Assembly (NCBI GenBank): GCA_016887505.1
Contig: CP069393.1
Coordinates: 434,001 to 498,000 of the forward strand
Source of the DNA: Clostridia bacterium
GTDB taxonomy: Bacteria; Bacillota; TC1; UBA5767
Length of the DNA: 64,000 bases
Direction: 5' to 3'
Under the pieces are notes generated by a model that was not told the origin of the DNA, made no database searches, and saw only the letters and a list, made by a program, of their open reading frames with translations. The position numbers and the translations under genes are program-made. The first letter of the stretch is position 1, and every line of letters begins with the position of its first letter. Of this stretch, positions 35,396 through 43,479 are shown piece after piece.

Positions 35396-36979
35396 ATGAG
35401 TAAACCATATGTAAGAACGAATTTCCACGAAGCTCGCTGGGATGAACCGATGATATATGAGCTTTCTACTCCAGGTACGAGAGGCATATTAGTTCCTGAA
35501 GTTGAGGATGAAATCGTTGAAGCTGTTGGCGATGTTGCTGCAGCGTTACCTGACAGTGTAAAAAGAAGTGCACCTCTTCTTTTACCGGAAGTAGACCAAA
35601 AACATGTTTTGGCTCACTACATCCATCTGACTCAGGAAGCAATGGGTTCCAACTTAAGTAATGACTTAAGTGAAGGAACCTGCACAATGAAATACAATCC
35701 ACGTTTAAGCGAAGCAATGGCTCTTAATCCTAACTTTGCAGAGGTACACCCAGAACAGCCTGATAGCACCATTCAAGGTACTTTGGAATTGTTCTATAAA
35801 TTTGAACAAATCATGAAGGAAGTTTCAGGGATGGATCGTTTTAGTTTCCAACCTGGTGGTGGTAACCATGCTGTATACTGTGGTGCATCCGTAATGCGTG
35901 CCTACCATGCTTCTAGAAAAGATGACAAGAGAGACACCATTATCACTACAATCTTTTCACATCCATGTGATGCTGCAGCTCCAAATACAGCTGGTTATAA
36001 AGTTGTTACCTTGTATCCGGATGAAAAAGGTATTCCTGATTATGAAGCTTTGAAGAAAGCTGTTGATGAAATTGGTGATCACTTAGCTGGTATCTTTATG
36101 ACAAACCCTGAAGATATTGGTATTTACAATCCTAATATCGACAAGTTTGTTGAAAAAGTTCACTCCGTAGGTGGTTTAGTCTACTACGACCAAGCCAATG
36201 CCAATGCCTTCCTTGGCGTGGTTAGAGCAAGAGAAGCAGGCGTAGATATGTGCCACTTCAATGTACATAAAACGTTTGGTACTCCACACGGTGGTGAGGG
36301 TCCAGCAAACGGAGCTCTTGGCGTTCGCGAATTTTTGACTAAATTCTTACCACTACCGACTATTGAATTTGACGGAGACAAATATTACAGAGATTACGAT
36401 AGACCAGAAAGTTTCGGTAAACTTAGAGAGTATATTGGTACTGCTGGCGTAATCATGAGAGCATATAGTTGGGCTATGATGCATGGCGCAGAAGGTTTAC
36501 GCATGTGTGCAAATATTTCTGTATTGAACAATAACTACCTTGAGAAGAAACTCCTTTCCATCAAGGGTCTTGGAGAAGCATTCCTCGGAAACGGCATTAC
36601 CAGACAAGAACAATGCCGTTACAGTTGGGAAGAGCTTAAAAAAGATACTGGTATTGGTACAGATGATATTAACAAACGAATCAATGACTACGGAATTCCT
36701 TGGTATTGGGCTTCTCACCACCCATGGGTTATTCCAGAGCCTATGACATTGGAACCATGCGAAACGTATAGCAAGTGTGATTTGGAAGAATACTTTATGA
36801 CCTTGAAAGTGGTTGCAGATGAAGCCTATGAAAATCCAGAAGTAGTACTTTCTGCTCCGCATAAGAGCGCATCTCACGACCTTGCTAATCCAGAAGACCT
36901 GGATGATCCAGCAAAATGGGCAATTACGTGGAGAGCATTCTTGAAAAAACACGGCGATAAATATCTAAAAGTAAAATAG
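35396..36979 (+). CDS. glycine dehydrogenase (decarboxylating) subunit 2-like protein (GcvPB paralogue)
   Basis: A 527-residue PLP enzyme subunit, longer than usual GcvPB (about 480). The PLP lysine lies in HFNVHKTFGTPHGGEGP near residue 295; canonical GcvPB has STPHGGGGPG at this place. Early motifs are clear (GSNLSNDLSEGTCTMKYNP, FSFQPGGGNHA). Near the end, the canonical GFHPPTxYFP...MIEPTETESKE region is replaced by YGIPWYWASHHPW and LEPCETYSKCD. Together with the changes in the alpha subunit this marks a distinct paralogue. The ribosome site is TGGAGGTTGAAGTATAG. It sits 37 bases after the alpha subunit. Confidence 0.85.
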   Translation: MSKPYVRTNFHEARWDEPMIYELSTPGTRGILVPEVEDEIVEAVGDVAAALPDSVKRSAPLLLPEVDQKHVLAHYIHLTQEAMGSNLSNDLSEGTCTMKYNPRLSEAMALNPNFAEVHPEQPDSTIQGTLELFYKFEQIMKEVSGMDRFSFQPGGGNHAVYCGASVMRAYHASRKDDKRDTIITTIFSHPCDAAAPNTAGYKVVTLYPDEKGIPDYEALKKAVDEIGDHLAGIFMTNPEDIGIYNPNIDKFVEKVHSVGGLVYYDQANANAFLGVVRAREAGVDMCHFNVHKTFGTPHGGEGPANGALGVREFLTKFLPLPTIEFDGDKYYRDYDRPESFGKLREYIGTAGVIMRAYSWAMMHGAEGLRMCANISVLNNNYLEKKLLSIKGLGEAFLGNGITRQEQCRYSWEELKKDTGIGTDDINKRINDYGIPWYWASHHPWVIPEPMTLEPCETYSKCDLEEYFMTLKVVADEAYENPEVVLSAPHKSASHDLANPEDLDDPAKWAITWRAFLKKHGDKYLKVK

Positions 36980-36990
36980 CATACATTTTA

Positions 36991-37028
36991 AACCGAGGAG
37001 CAGCCATTTATTGGCTGCCCTTCGGGTT
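36991..37028 (+). other. intercistronic stem-loop
   Basis: A long hairpin: AACCG-AGG-A-GCAGCCA pairing with TGGCTGC-CCT-T-CGGGTT, loop TTTAT, no T run. It may set relative mRNA stability between the gcvPB-like gene and the kinase gene. Confidence 0.5.
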
Positions 37029-37051
37029 AATCTAGAAAAGGGTGTGACATT

Positions 37052-38176
37052 TTGGCTAAAAAAATAGGAATTATTGTTAATCCAGTAGCTGGAATAGGTG
37101 GAAGAGTTGGTCTTAAGGGATCTGACGGTGAAGCCATTTTAGCCAAAGCTCTGGAGCTGGGCGCAAAACCTGAATGCCCGAATAAAGCGGTTGTGGCAAT
37201 CAGCCAGTTCAAGGATTTCACAACCGAACCATTGGAAATATATACCTATCCCAAAGAAATGGGGGAAGATGAGGTTCGAGCTGCAGGCTTAGAACCGATT
37301 GTTATTGGTGAAATTGATTCTGGACACACTACTCCGGAGGATACTATCCGAGCAGCAAAAGAAATCTTCGATATAGGCGTAGACCTTATTCTGTTTGCTG
37401 GTGGCGATGGTACCGCTAGAAATATACTAGATGCTGTTGGAGAAAAAACTGCAGTACTCGGTATTCCCGCGGGATGTAAAATTCACTCTGCTGTATACGC
37501 AATAAATCCCAAAACGGCTGGAAAGCTTGTAATGGAGTTTCTAGAAGGCAAGGTTCAAGATGTTAAAGAAGCTGAAGTAATGGACATCGATGAAGATGCT
37601 TTTCGTGAAGGAATATTACGAGCTAGGCTTTATGGTTATATGAGAGTCCCCAATGAAAAAAGGATGGTTCAAAACCTGAAAAGTGGACGCGGATATGGTG
37701 AGGAAGCAGCACTAGATTTGGTTGCACGCTACATTGCTTTCAATCTGGAAAAAGATGTTTTATATATCATGGGAACAGGTTCGACTGTTAGAGGCGTCAT
37801 GAACAAACTAGAGCTTCCTAACACCTTGCTAGGTGTAGACCTTGTATACAATAATGAGGTTTTGGCTAATGACGTTAATGAAACTGAAATACTATCTTAT
37901 TTGGAAAAGTATGATTCAGCACGAATCATAATAACCGTGATTGGCGGACAAGGCTACCTATTTGGTAGAGGAAATCAGCAACTGAGTCCGAAAGTAATCA
38001 GGAAAGTCGGATTGGATAACATAAGAATAATTGCCACAAAGAACAAAATGTTTTCACTATTCGCTCAACCACTTTTAGTTGACACAGGCGACGAGAAACT
38101 AAATGAAGAACTGAGTGGATATGCAAGAGTGACTGTTGGTTATGGTGAGTCTGTAATGTTTAAAGTGCATTCTTAG
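37052..38176 (+). CDS. ATP-NAD kinase family protein (COG3199 type)
   Basis: A 374-residue protein of the ATP-NAD/AcoX kinase group. The N terminus is KKIGIIVNPVAGIGGRVGLKG; the nucleotide motif FAGGDGTARNI is near residue 117. The C-terminal half contains IMGTGSTVRGVMNKL and TVIGGQGYLFGRGNQQ. AcoX-type members occur in catabolic operons (acetoin and amino acid degradation) rather than as the main NAD kinase. Here it follows the Gcv-like subunits and precedes the permease, which fits a pathway-specific role. The substrate is not proven. The start is TTG after GGGTGTGACATT. Confidence 0.88.
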   Translation: MAKKIGIIVNPVAGIGGRVGLKGSDGEAILAKALELGAKPECPNKAVVAISQFKDFTTEPLEIYTYPKEMGEDEVRAAGLEPIVIGEIDSGHTTPEDTIRAAKEIFDIGVDLILFAGGDGTARNILDAVGEKTAVLGIPAGCKIHSAVYAINPKTAGKLVMEFLEGKVQDVKEAEVMDIDEDAFREGILRARLYGYMRVPNEKRMVQNLKSGRGYGEEAALDLVARYIAFNLEKDVLYIMGTGSTVRGVMNKLELPNTLLGVDLVYNNEVLANDVNETEILSYLEKYDSARIIITVIGGQGYLFGRGNQQLSPKVIRKVGLDNIRIIATKNKMFSLFAQPLLVDTGDEKLNEELSGYARVTVGYGESVMFKVHS

Positions 38177-38202
38177 TATGACCAGAGAAGGAGGTTCAAC
38201 GT

Positions 38203-39654
38203 ATGTCAGATAATCTCGGAACGAATCCAGGCGCTGGAACACGTATGGAAGGTGCCGGTAAACTGAAGAAAAGTCTGAGACTGCTCTATGTGTATGCATT
38301 GGCAACGGGAGCAATTCTAACGTTTATCGGATATTGGGATGGCATTTTCTTGACGGGTGCTGGTCCTGCAACATTTTTATCATTTTTCCTAATGACCTTA
38401 ATGGTATTACCTGTAGCGTTTGTTTATTGTGAATTAACAGCTATGTTTCCGAATACAGGTGCCGAACTCGTTTTTAATACGATCGGTTTAAACAAATACT
38501 GGGGTTTCCTATCTGCTTGGGCAATTATGGCAGCCTGGATTGCAGTGCCCCCTGCAGCTGTAATGGGCATTCTAGAGTGGATAAACTATGCATTTCGCTT
38601 GGAAATGAACTTTAGCACAATTGTCACAATCGCAACCATAGTACTTATACTTTATACGGCATTGAGCTTGAGTGACATTAATTTATCTGGACAAATCCAA
38701 ACGTTCATGTTGTTCTCAGCATTGTTTGGTGTTACATTAACAGGAATCATTTTCCTATTTTCCGGACATTGGAGTTTTGCCAACTTTACACCGTTCTTCC
38801 AATCAGCACATGCTGGTGGCGGAAGTGCAGGAACTGGTGGTATTGCCGGCTGGATTATTGGAACTGCCCTGATCGTAACTCCATTTTTCGGCTTTGAAAC
38901 TGTACCTCAACTGGTTGAAGAAGGGGACTTCCCAATTAAAGATACCAGTAAAGCAATCTTGGGTTCTGTATTAACTTGCGGTGCTTTATATGTATTCTTC
39001 TTCTTTGCATTGGCAGGTATGGGAGATTGGGCTACTTTAACTGAAGCTGGAACCAACGCTCCATTCGTAGCCATAAAAGTTATTGAGAGTACCTTAGGCT
39101 GGTATGGATATTCCATATTCTTTGGAGTTACAGCTGTATTGTTCACGATAGGTACCTGTATCCTTGGATTCTGGATTTCCACAGTACGTTTGATGTACGC
39201 TATGGGAAGACAAGGTTTCTTGCCAAAAGTTTTCTCCAAAGTTAACAAACATCAACAACCTATCGTTCCAAACTTAGTAGTACTAGGACTTTCACTAGGT
39301 GCAATCTTCATTATGAATGCTGGTACTTATTTGGAAGACTTTTTCACAGTAATGGCCTTGTCCGTTGCAATTGCTTATACGATTACAATGTTCTCCTCAA
39401 CAAGAATTGCAATCAATCATCCTGAATGGGACCGGCCTTACATTTTAAAAGGTGGTCAAGGATTCAGATGGTTTGCCTTTTTTATTGCTATCGGCATTGC
39501 AATCCTATGTGCTATTGGTCTTCCAATCGGTGCATGGATTAGCTGGGGCTGGTACATGGGCATTGGCGTATTGCTAATTGCTTTTATGGCCGCTTTCCGT
39601 TGGAAAAAAGAACCAGTATGGATGGTAACACCTGACGGCGAAAAAGAATTTTAA
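38203..39654 (+). CDS. amino acid permease (APC superfamily)
   Basis: A 483-residue transporter with about 12 membrane helices. The first helices contain ALATGAILTFIGYWDGIF and VAFVYCELTAMFPNTGAE, the APC pattern with the unwound helix 1 (usually GSGI, here ATGAI). It probably brings in the amino acid handled by the Gcv-like subunits; its substrate is not readable from sequence. The ribosome site is AGAAGGAGGTTCAACGT. It ends the first part of the cluster, followed by a strong terminator. Confidence 0.92.
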   Translation: MSDNLGTNPGAGTRMEGAGKLKKSLRLLYVYALATGAILTFIGYWDGIFLTGAGPATFLSFFLMTLMVLPVAFVYCELTAMFPNTGAELVFNTIGLNKYWGFLSAWAIMAAWIAVPPAAVMGILEWINYAFRLEMNFSTIVTIATIVLILYTALSLSDINLSGQIQTFMLFSALFGVTLTGIIFLFSGHWSFANFTPFFQSAHAGGGSAGTGGIAGWIIGTALIVTPFFGFETVPQLVEEGDFPIKDTSKAILGSVLTCGALYVFFFFALAGMGDWATLTEAGTNAPFVAIKVIESTLGWYGYSIFFGVTAVLFTIGTCILGFWISTVRLMYAMGRQGFLPKVFSKVNKHQQPIVPNLVVLGLSLGAIFIMNAGTYLEDFFTVMALSVAIAYTITMFSSTRIAINHPEWDRPYILKGGQGFRWFAFFIAIGIAILCAIGLPIGAWISWGWYMGIGVLLIAFMAAFRWKKEPVWMVTPDGEKEF

Positions 39655-39677
39655 GATAACAACTCCGTTGCCTGTAT

Positions 39678-39711
39678 GTAGATCTGCTCTTCGGAGCAGG
39701 TCTACTTTTTT
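39678..39711 (+). terminator. intrinsic terminator after the permease
   Basis: GTAGATCTGCTC, tetraloop TTCG, GAGCAGGTCTAC, then TTTTTT. A textbook structure with one G-U pair. Confidence 0.92.
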
Positions 39712-39730
39712 CGATGAAAGCTAGGTTGGT

Positions 39731-40939
39731 ATGAAAGAGAAGAGCCACAGATTCTTGATTGTTACCGTCATGTTTTTAGGACTTATGATGCAAAATATTC
39801 TTTGGTTTGCGCCGGCACCGTTCTTATCTTTAATAGTTGAGGAGTTGGGCATGAATATGGCCCAGGCTGGTCTAAGCATGTCAATAATTGGTCTAATTAC
39901 AGCCATCTCGGGCCTTTTTTTAGGAGGATTCTTCATAAACGTTGGTATCAAGAAAACTTTCAGCATGGCCTTAATTCTGATGTCCATAGGTTCTTTTATG
40001 AATCTGATTGTGAATGGCTTTTGGGCCCTCTTACTGGCTAGAATATTGATAGGGATAGGTTTTGGGTTTTGCCTGCCAGTTGCGGGTACGGTGATTATGA
40101 CTTATTTTACCCAGGAAGAAAGACCTTACTTAAACACGGTAAATTCACTTCTCCCGTACTTAGCAACGGCCATGACTTTTATTTTGACTATTCCGGTATT
40201 CAAATTGCTCGGGTCCTGGCGGATGACTCTAGCGCTACCAGGTGTATTTTCTTTAGGAGCACTATTATTGTGGCTTAAGTATTATTTTGATCAAACCGAA
40301 GCAATGCAAGTAGAGGAACGACTAAATCGCAATATTTTGAGGGAACTTATCAAGAACCGAGAAGTAGTTCTGCTTACCATTGCCGATATCTGTGATATGT
40401 GGAGTTTTCAGTTTGTTACAACCTATATGGCGACATTTTTCTACACAGAAGCATTGCTTTCTCTAGAAAAATCATCATATCTGATGTCCATATTTCCAAT
40501 TGCAGGAATCATTGCCGGGCTCTCCTGTGGCATTGCAATGAGCAAAATCGGGCTCAGAAAACCCTTCACTTGGCCATTGCATCTGACCATATTTATTGGC
40601 ACTACTATGGCCTTGTATTTAACAGGATTTGGCCGGATGTTCGGAATATTCTTGTCAGGATTTGGTAATGCTGGTTGGGCTCCTGCTCTATTTACCATGC
40701 CCATGGAATTTGACGATATGACTCCTGAAAAGGTAGGGGCAGTGTATGCACTAATGCTTTCTGGTGGATTTCTAGCAGCTTTTGTTTCCCCTTTTTTAGG
40801 AGGATATCTAACAAAATTTATGTCGCTGAGAACAGTATTATTTCTGTTTTCAATGCCTTCGTTACTGGCTGCCTTCGTTACTTGGAATATGAAGGAAACT
40901 GGAAGAAAACGGTCAGTAGCCGAGATGCGTTATCGATGA
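39731..40939 (+). CDS. major facilitator superfamily transporter
   Basis: A 402-residue MFS carrier with about 12 helices. Signature parts: PFLSLIVEELGMNMAQAG, LARILIGIGFGFCLP and GGYLTKFMSLR. The closest recognisable type is the CynX/NimT-like or oxalate-type uptake MFS, but I cannot decide. It starts 20 bases after the terminator and leads into two further genes, so it may be a second transcript of the same regulon. The ribosome site (CTAGGTTGGT) is weak. Confidence 0.88.
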   Translation: MKEKSHRFLIVTVMFLGLMMQNILWFAPAPFLSLIVEELGMNMAQAGLSMSIIGLITAISGLFLGGFFINVGIKKTFSMALILMSIGSFMNLIVNGFWALLLARILIGIGFGFCLPVAGTVIMTYFTQEERPYLNTVNSLLPYLATAMTFILTIPVFKLLGSWRMTLALPGVFSLGALLLWLKYYFDQTEAMQVEERLNRNILRELIKNREVVLLTIADICDMWSFQFVTTYMATFFYTEALLSLEKSSYLMSIFPIAGIIAGLSCGIAMSKIGLRKPFTWPLHLTIFIGTTMALYLTGFGRMFGIFLSGFGNAGWAPALFTMPMEFDDMTPEKVGAVYALMLSGGFLAAFVSPFLGGYLTKFMSLRTVLFLFSMPSLLAAFVTWNMKETGRKRSVAEMRYR

Positions 40940-40953
40940 ATTGAGGTGTTTAG

Positions 40954-41511
40954 ATGATGGATAACGATTTTGAAAGAAGTATTGTAGCTGATACCACTAA
41001 GTTGGTGCAAGAATTAATCGAGGTAAGCGCTCTATCGGCGGGGGATCTCTTGGTGATTGGATGTAGCACAAGTGAGATTGACGGCTCAAGAATTGGAAAA
41101 AAATCTGTCCCTGAGTACGGGAAAATCATCATCGAAGCGGTCATGCCATTAATCAAGAAACATGGAATACATTTGGCGACCCAGTGTTGTGAACATTTGA
41201 ATAGAGCCTTGGTGGTCGAAGCAGAGTATGCAGCCTCTAGGGAATTAGAGCGAGTTACTGTAGTTCCACACCCAAAGGCAGGTGGATCATTAAGCAGTGC
41301 CTATTATCGGTATCTCAAGAACCCTGCTATGGTGGAAACGATTGCGGCTGATGCTGGAATAGACATTGGAGATACCTTGATTGGAATGCATCTAAAAAGA
41401 GTAGCGATTCCGTTGCGTTTGTCGGTTAAAAGTATCGGTGCGGCACATGTGACTGCAGCTAAAACGAGACCAAAACTGATTGGCGGAGAACGGGCAAAAT
41501 ATGATATATGA
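40954..41511 (+). CDS. UPF0340/TIGR01440 family protein
   Basis: A 185-residue cytosolic protein of the YwlG family (DUF436). The conserved block LLVIGCSTSEIDGSRIG is near residue 33, CCEHLNRALVVE near 75, and the end has GGERAKYDI. The biochemical function of this family is not established. Length fits. It lies 14 bases after the MFS gene and 39 bases before an SDR; it is usually found near glyA/upp genes in Bacillus, so this location is unusual. The ribosome site is GAGGTGTTTAG. Confidence 0.9.
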   Translation: MMDNDFERSIVADTTKLVQELIEVSALSAGDLLVIGCSTSEIDGSRIGKKSVPEYGKIIIEAVMPLIKKHGIHLATQCCEHLNRALVVEAEYAASRELERVTVVPHPKAGGSLSSAYYRYLKNPAMVETIAADAGIDIGDTLIGMHLKRVAIPLRLSVKSIGAAHVTAAKTRPKLIGGERAKYDI

Positions 41512-41550
41512 TGAGCGTGCTGGACTGTGAATCCATGGGAGGAGAATGAA

Positions 41551-42327
41551 ATGGAAAGACTGAAGGGTAAAGTTGCAATCATATCAGGTGGAGCATTGGG
41601 TATTGGTGAGGCAGACAGTCTGCTGTTTGCAAGAGAAGGTGCAAAGGTAATTATTGGTGATATAAACGTAGAAGCCGGAGAAGCACTAGCTGCAAAAATC
41701 ACAGACGAGGGTTATATCGCCAGCTTCTGTCATTTAGATGTTTCCAAGGAAGAGTCTTGGTTAAAACTATTCTCTTTTTGCAAAGAAAAGTATGGAAAGA
41801 TAAATGTACTCGTGAACAACGCTGGTGTTTCCTTGGGGAAAGATATTGAAGAAACAACCTTGGAAGATTGGAACTGGCTTATGGGAATTAATTCAACAGG
41901 TGTCTTTTTAGGAACCAAATATGCCATTGAAAATATGAAAGACAATGGAGAAAATTGTTCTATTGTTAACCGTTCTTCAATTGATGGACAAGTGGGAGAA
42001 GCTGGCTTAGCAGCGTACTGTGCTTCTAAAGGTTCAGTTACGATTCTAACTAAATCTGCTGCACTTGCTTGTGGCGAAAAAGGATACAAAATCCGGATTA
42101 ATTCAGTACACCCAGGTTATGTACATACATCTTTAACTGAAAAAGAAGCAGCAGATTCTGGCCTAACCAAAGATGAGTATTTTGCAAAGGTTGGAAAAAT
42201 GCATCCTATCGGTTATATTGGTAGACCAATAGACATAGCCTATGCTGACTTATTTCTTGCGTCAGATGAATCCATATTTAGTACAGGATCAGAAATTACG
42301 GTAGATGGTGGTTGGACTGCTCAGTAG
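41551..42327 (+). CDS. short-chain dehydrogenase/reductase
   Basis: A 258-residue classical SDR, second in the cluster. Motifs: SGGALGIGEAD near residue 11, NNAGVSLGKDIEE near 88, catalytic Ser in NRSSIDGQ and YCASK near 153, and SEITVDGGWTAQ at the end. It is more canonical than the SDR at 32928 (NNAG intact). Start at 41551 after GGGAGGAGAATGAA; a GTG 24 bases upstream in the same frame overlaps this site. The substrate is unknown; it probably oxidises a hydroxy intermediate of the pathway. Confidence 0.9.
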   Translation: MERLKGKVAIISGGALGIGEADSLLFAREGAKVIIGDINVEAGEALAAKITDEGYIASFCHLDVSKEESWLKLFSFCKEKYGKINVLVNNAGVSLGKDIEETTLEDWNWLMGINSTGVFLGTKYAIENMKDNGENCSIVNRSSIDGQVGEAGLAAYCASKGSVTILTKSAALACGEKGYKIRINSVHPGYVHTSLTEKEAADSGLTKDEYFAKVGKMHPIGYIGRPIDIAYADLFLASDESIFSTGSEITVDGGWTAQ

Positions 42328-42339
42328 GGTTATTAACTA

Positions 42340-42372
42340 AAATGAGGGCTCCTAGGAGCCCTCATTTCTTAT
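42340..42372. terminator. bidirectional terminator
   Basis: AAATGAGGGCTCC, loop TAG, GAGCCCTCATTT with flanking A and T runs. It ends the SDR on the plus strand, and the minus-strand peptide gene runs into it. Confidence 0.85.
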
Positions 42373-42530
42373 TTATTTGGCAATACAAATAATGCAATAA
42401 AGAATAGAATAAAAATAAGGTTGCGGATCCGAGTACCAAATATGGGTGGCAGTGTAAGATACAAAATTACCAACAATGCCAAAATCAATATTTTAATAAA
42501 TCGTTTAATGTCCGAACGGCTTAAATTCAT
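42369..42530 (-). CDS. 53-residue membrane peptide
   Basis: A small minus-strand gene. The peptide begins MNLSRSDIKRF, has two hydrophobic helices (about 12-27 and 37-50) joined by a turn with PPIFGTRIRN, and ends LFVLPNK. The ATG is preceded by AGAAAGGAATTCC, a fair ribosome site, and the stop lies against the bidirectional terminator. These three facts make it a likely real gene even though it is below usual size limits. Function unknown; a two-helix membrane peptide with a basic N terminus could be a small regulator or a hydrophobic toxin-like peptide. Confidence 0.65.
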   Translation of the reverse strand: MNLSRSDIKRFIKILILALLVILYLTLPPIFGTRIRNLIFILFFIALFVLPNK

Positions 42531-42693
42531 GGAATTCCTTTCTACTTTGAAACATTTGTAGGTTGATTACTTTTATCATAGTATAATATATGAGAATGAA
42601 ATAAGAAAGAAAAAACGATAGTCACTACTGCATCAGGTTGATAACCATATTGTGTGGTACCAAAATCATATATTCGTAAAAAGGAGGAAGCAG

Positions 42694-42744
42694 GTGGAGG
42701 AGTATCGATTAACCTCCCACCATTACCATAAGGAACCTGCCTAA
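42694..42744 (+). CDS. upstream ORF, 16-residue leader peptide
   Basis: GTG-started ORF coding for MEEYRLTSHHYHKEPA, with an excellent ribosome site (AAAAAGGAGGAAGCAG). Its TAA ends 7 bases before the ATG of the flavoprotein gene, which has no ribosome site of its own at a workable distance. I infer translational coupling or re-initiation. The segment also folds: GGTGGAGG with CCTCCCACC, and GCAGGT with ACCTGC further down, so a translating ribosome could open or close alternative hairpins. Confidence 0.5.
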   Translation: MEEYRLTSHHYHKEPA

Positions 42745-42751
42745 ATATTGA

Positions 42752-43408
42752 ATGAAAATTACAGCGATTGTGGGGAGCCAAAGAATCGGTAATTGCATTA
42801 CAGCGGCTGAAATTTTGTTGAAAGGTGCCGAAGAAGAAGGGGCTGAAACAAAATTGATTTATCTAGGCGATAAATCCATTGCACGTTGCCAAGGAGAATG
42901 TCATAGGCAATGCCATCCTGTAGATAAGGAGGGAAAACCAGCGTTCGGTGGTTGGCACCATTGTACGAGAAAGGATGACGCTGCAGATGTATTGCAGACC
43001 ATGGTGGAATCAGATGTATTGGTCATGCTTTCACCTGTATTGTTCGGTAATATGAGTTCACTGCTAAAGACATTAATGGAGCGAACCAATGCATTATGCT
43101 CCTTTGACCAAGATAAGGATTATTCCTTCTTGGCTGGGAAATATGGTGCTGCAATATGTGTTGGAGGTGCAAGGCATGGGGGGCAGGAACGAGTTCTGGC
43201 TGATATTATGCATTACTATTTGGTGACTCAGATGATTCCGGTAGGATTAGGAGAGTATCAGGCACCGCAAGGGCTAGCATTACTAGCAGACCGGCCTGAG
43301 GACGTAAAAAATGATTTATGGTTGGATTATGGCATAAAAAAGGCAGGAGCGGAAAAATATTTGAGATATTATGGCCAAAAATTGGCAAGACTAAGATGTG
43401 CTTTTTAG
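42752..43408 (+). CDS. NAD(P)H-dependent FMN reductase/flavodoxin-fold protein with cysteine cluster
   Basis: A 218-residue flavodoxin-fold flavoprotein. The FMN phosphate loop is VGSQRIGNC near residue 6, and LSPVLFGNMSSLLKTLMERT near 92 is the family segment. A cysteine/histidine-rich insert (CQGECHRQCHP near 45, then HHC) resembles the cluster-binding stretch of iron-sulfur flavoproteins, but the spacing C-x3-C-x3-C is not the usual C-x2-C-x2-C, so cluster binding is uncertain. It probably reduces a quinone or other electron acceptor. Translation seems to depend on the uORF before it. Confidence 0.85.
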   Translation: MKITAIVGSQRIGNCITAAEILLKGAEEEGAETKLIYLGDKSIARCQGECHRQCHPVDKEGKPAFGGWHHCTRKDDAADVLQTMVESDVLVMLSPVLFGNMSSLLKTLMERTNALCSFDQDKDYSFLAGKYGAAICVGGARHGGQERVLADIMHYYLVTQMIPVGLGEYQAPQGLALLADRPEDVKNDLWLDYGIKKAGAEKYLRYYGQKLARLRCAF

Positions 43409-43479
43409 GTTTGTAAAAGGATTGCTAAAATGCTAGGATTAGAGTAATGAATGTAGACGGAAGAGCTGGAGGGAGTTAC

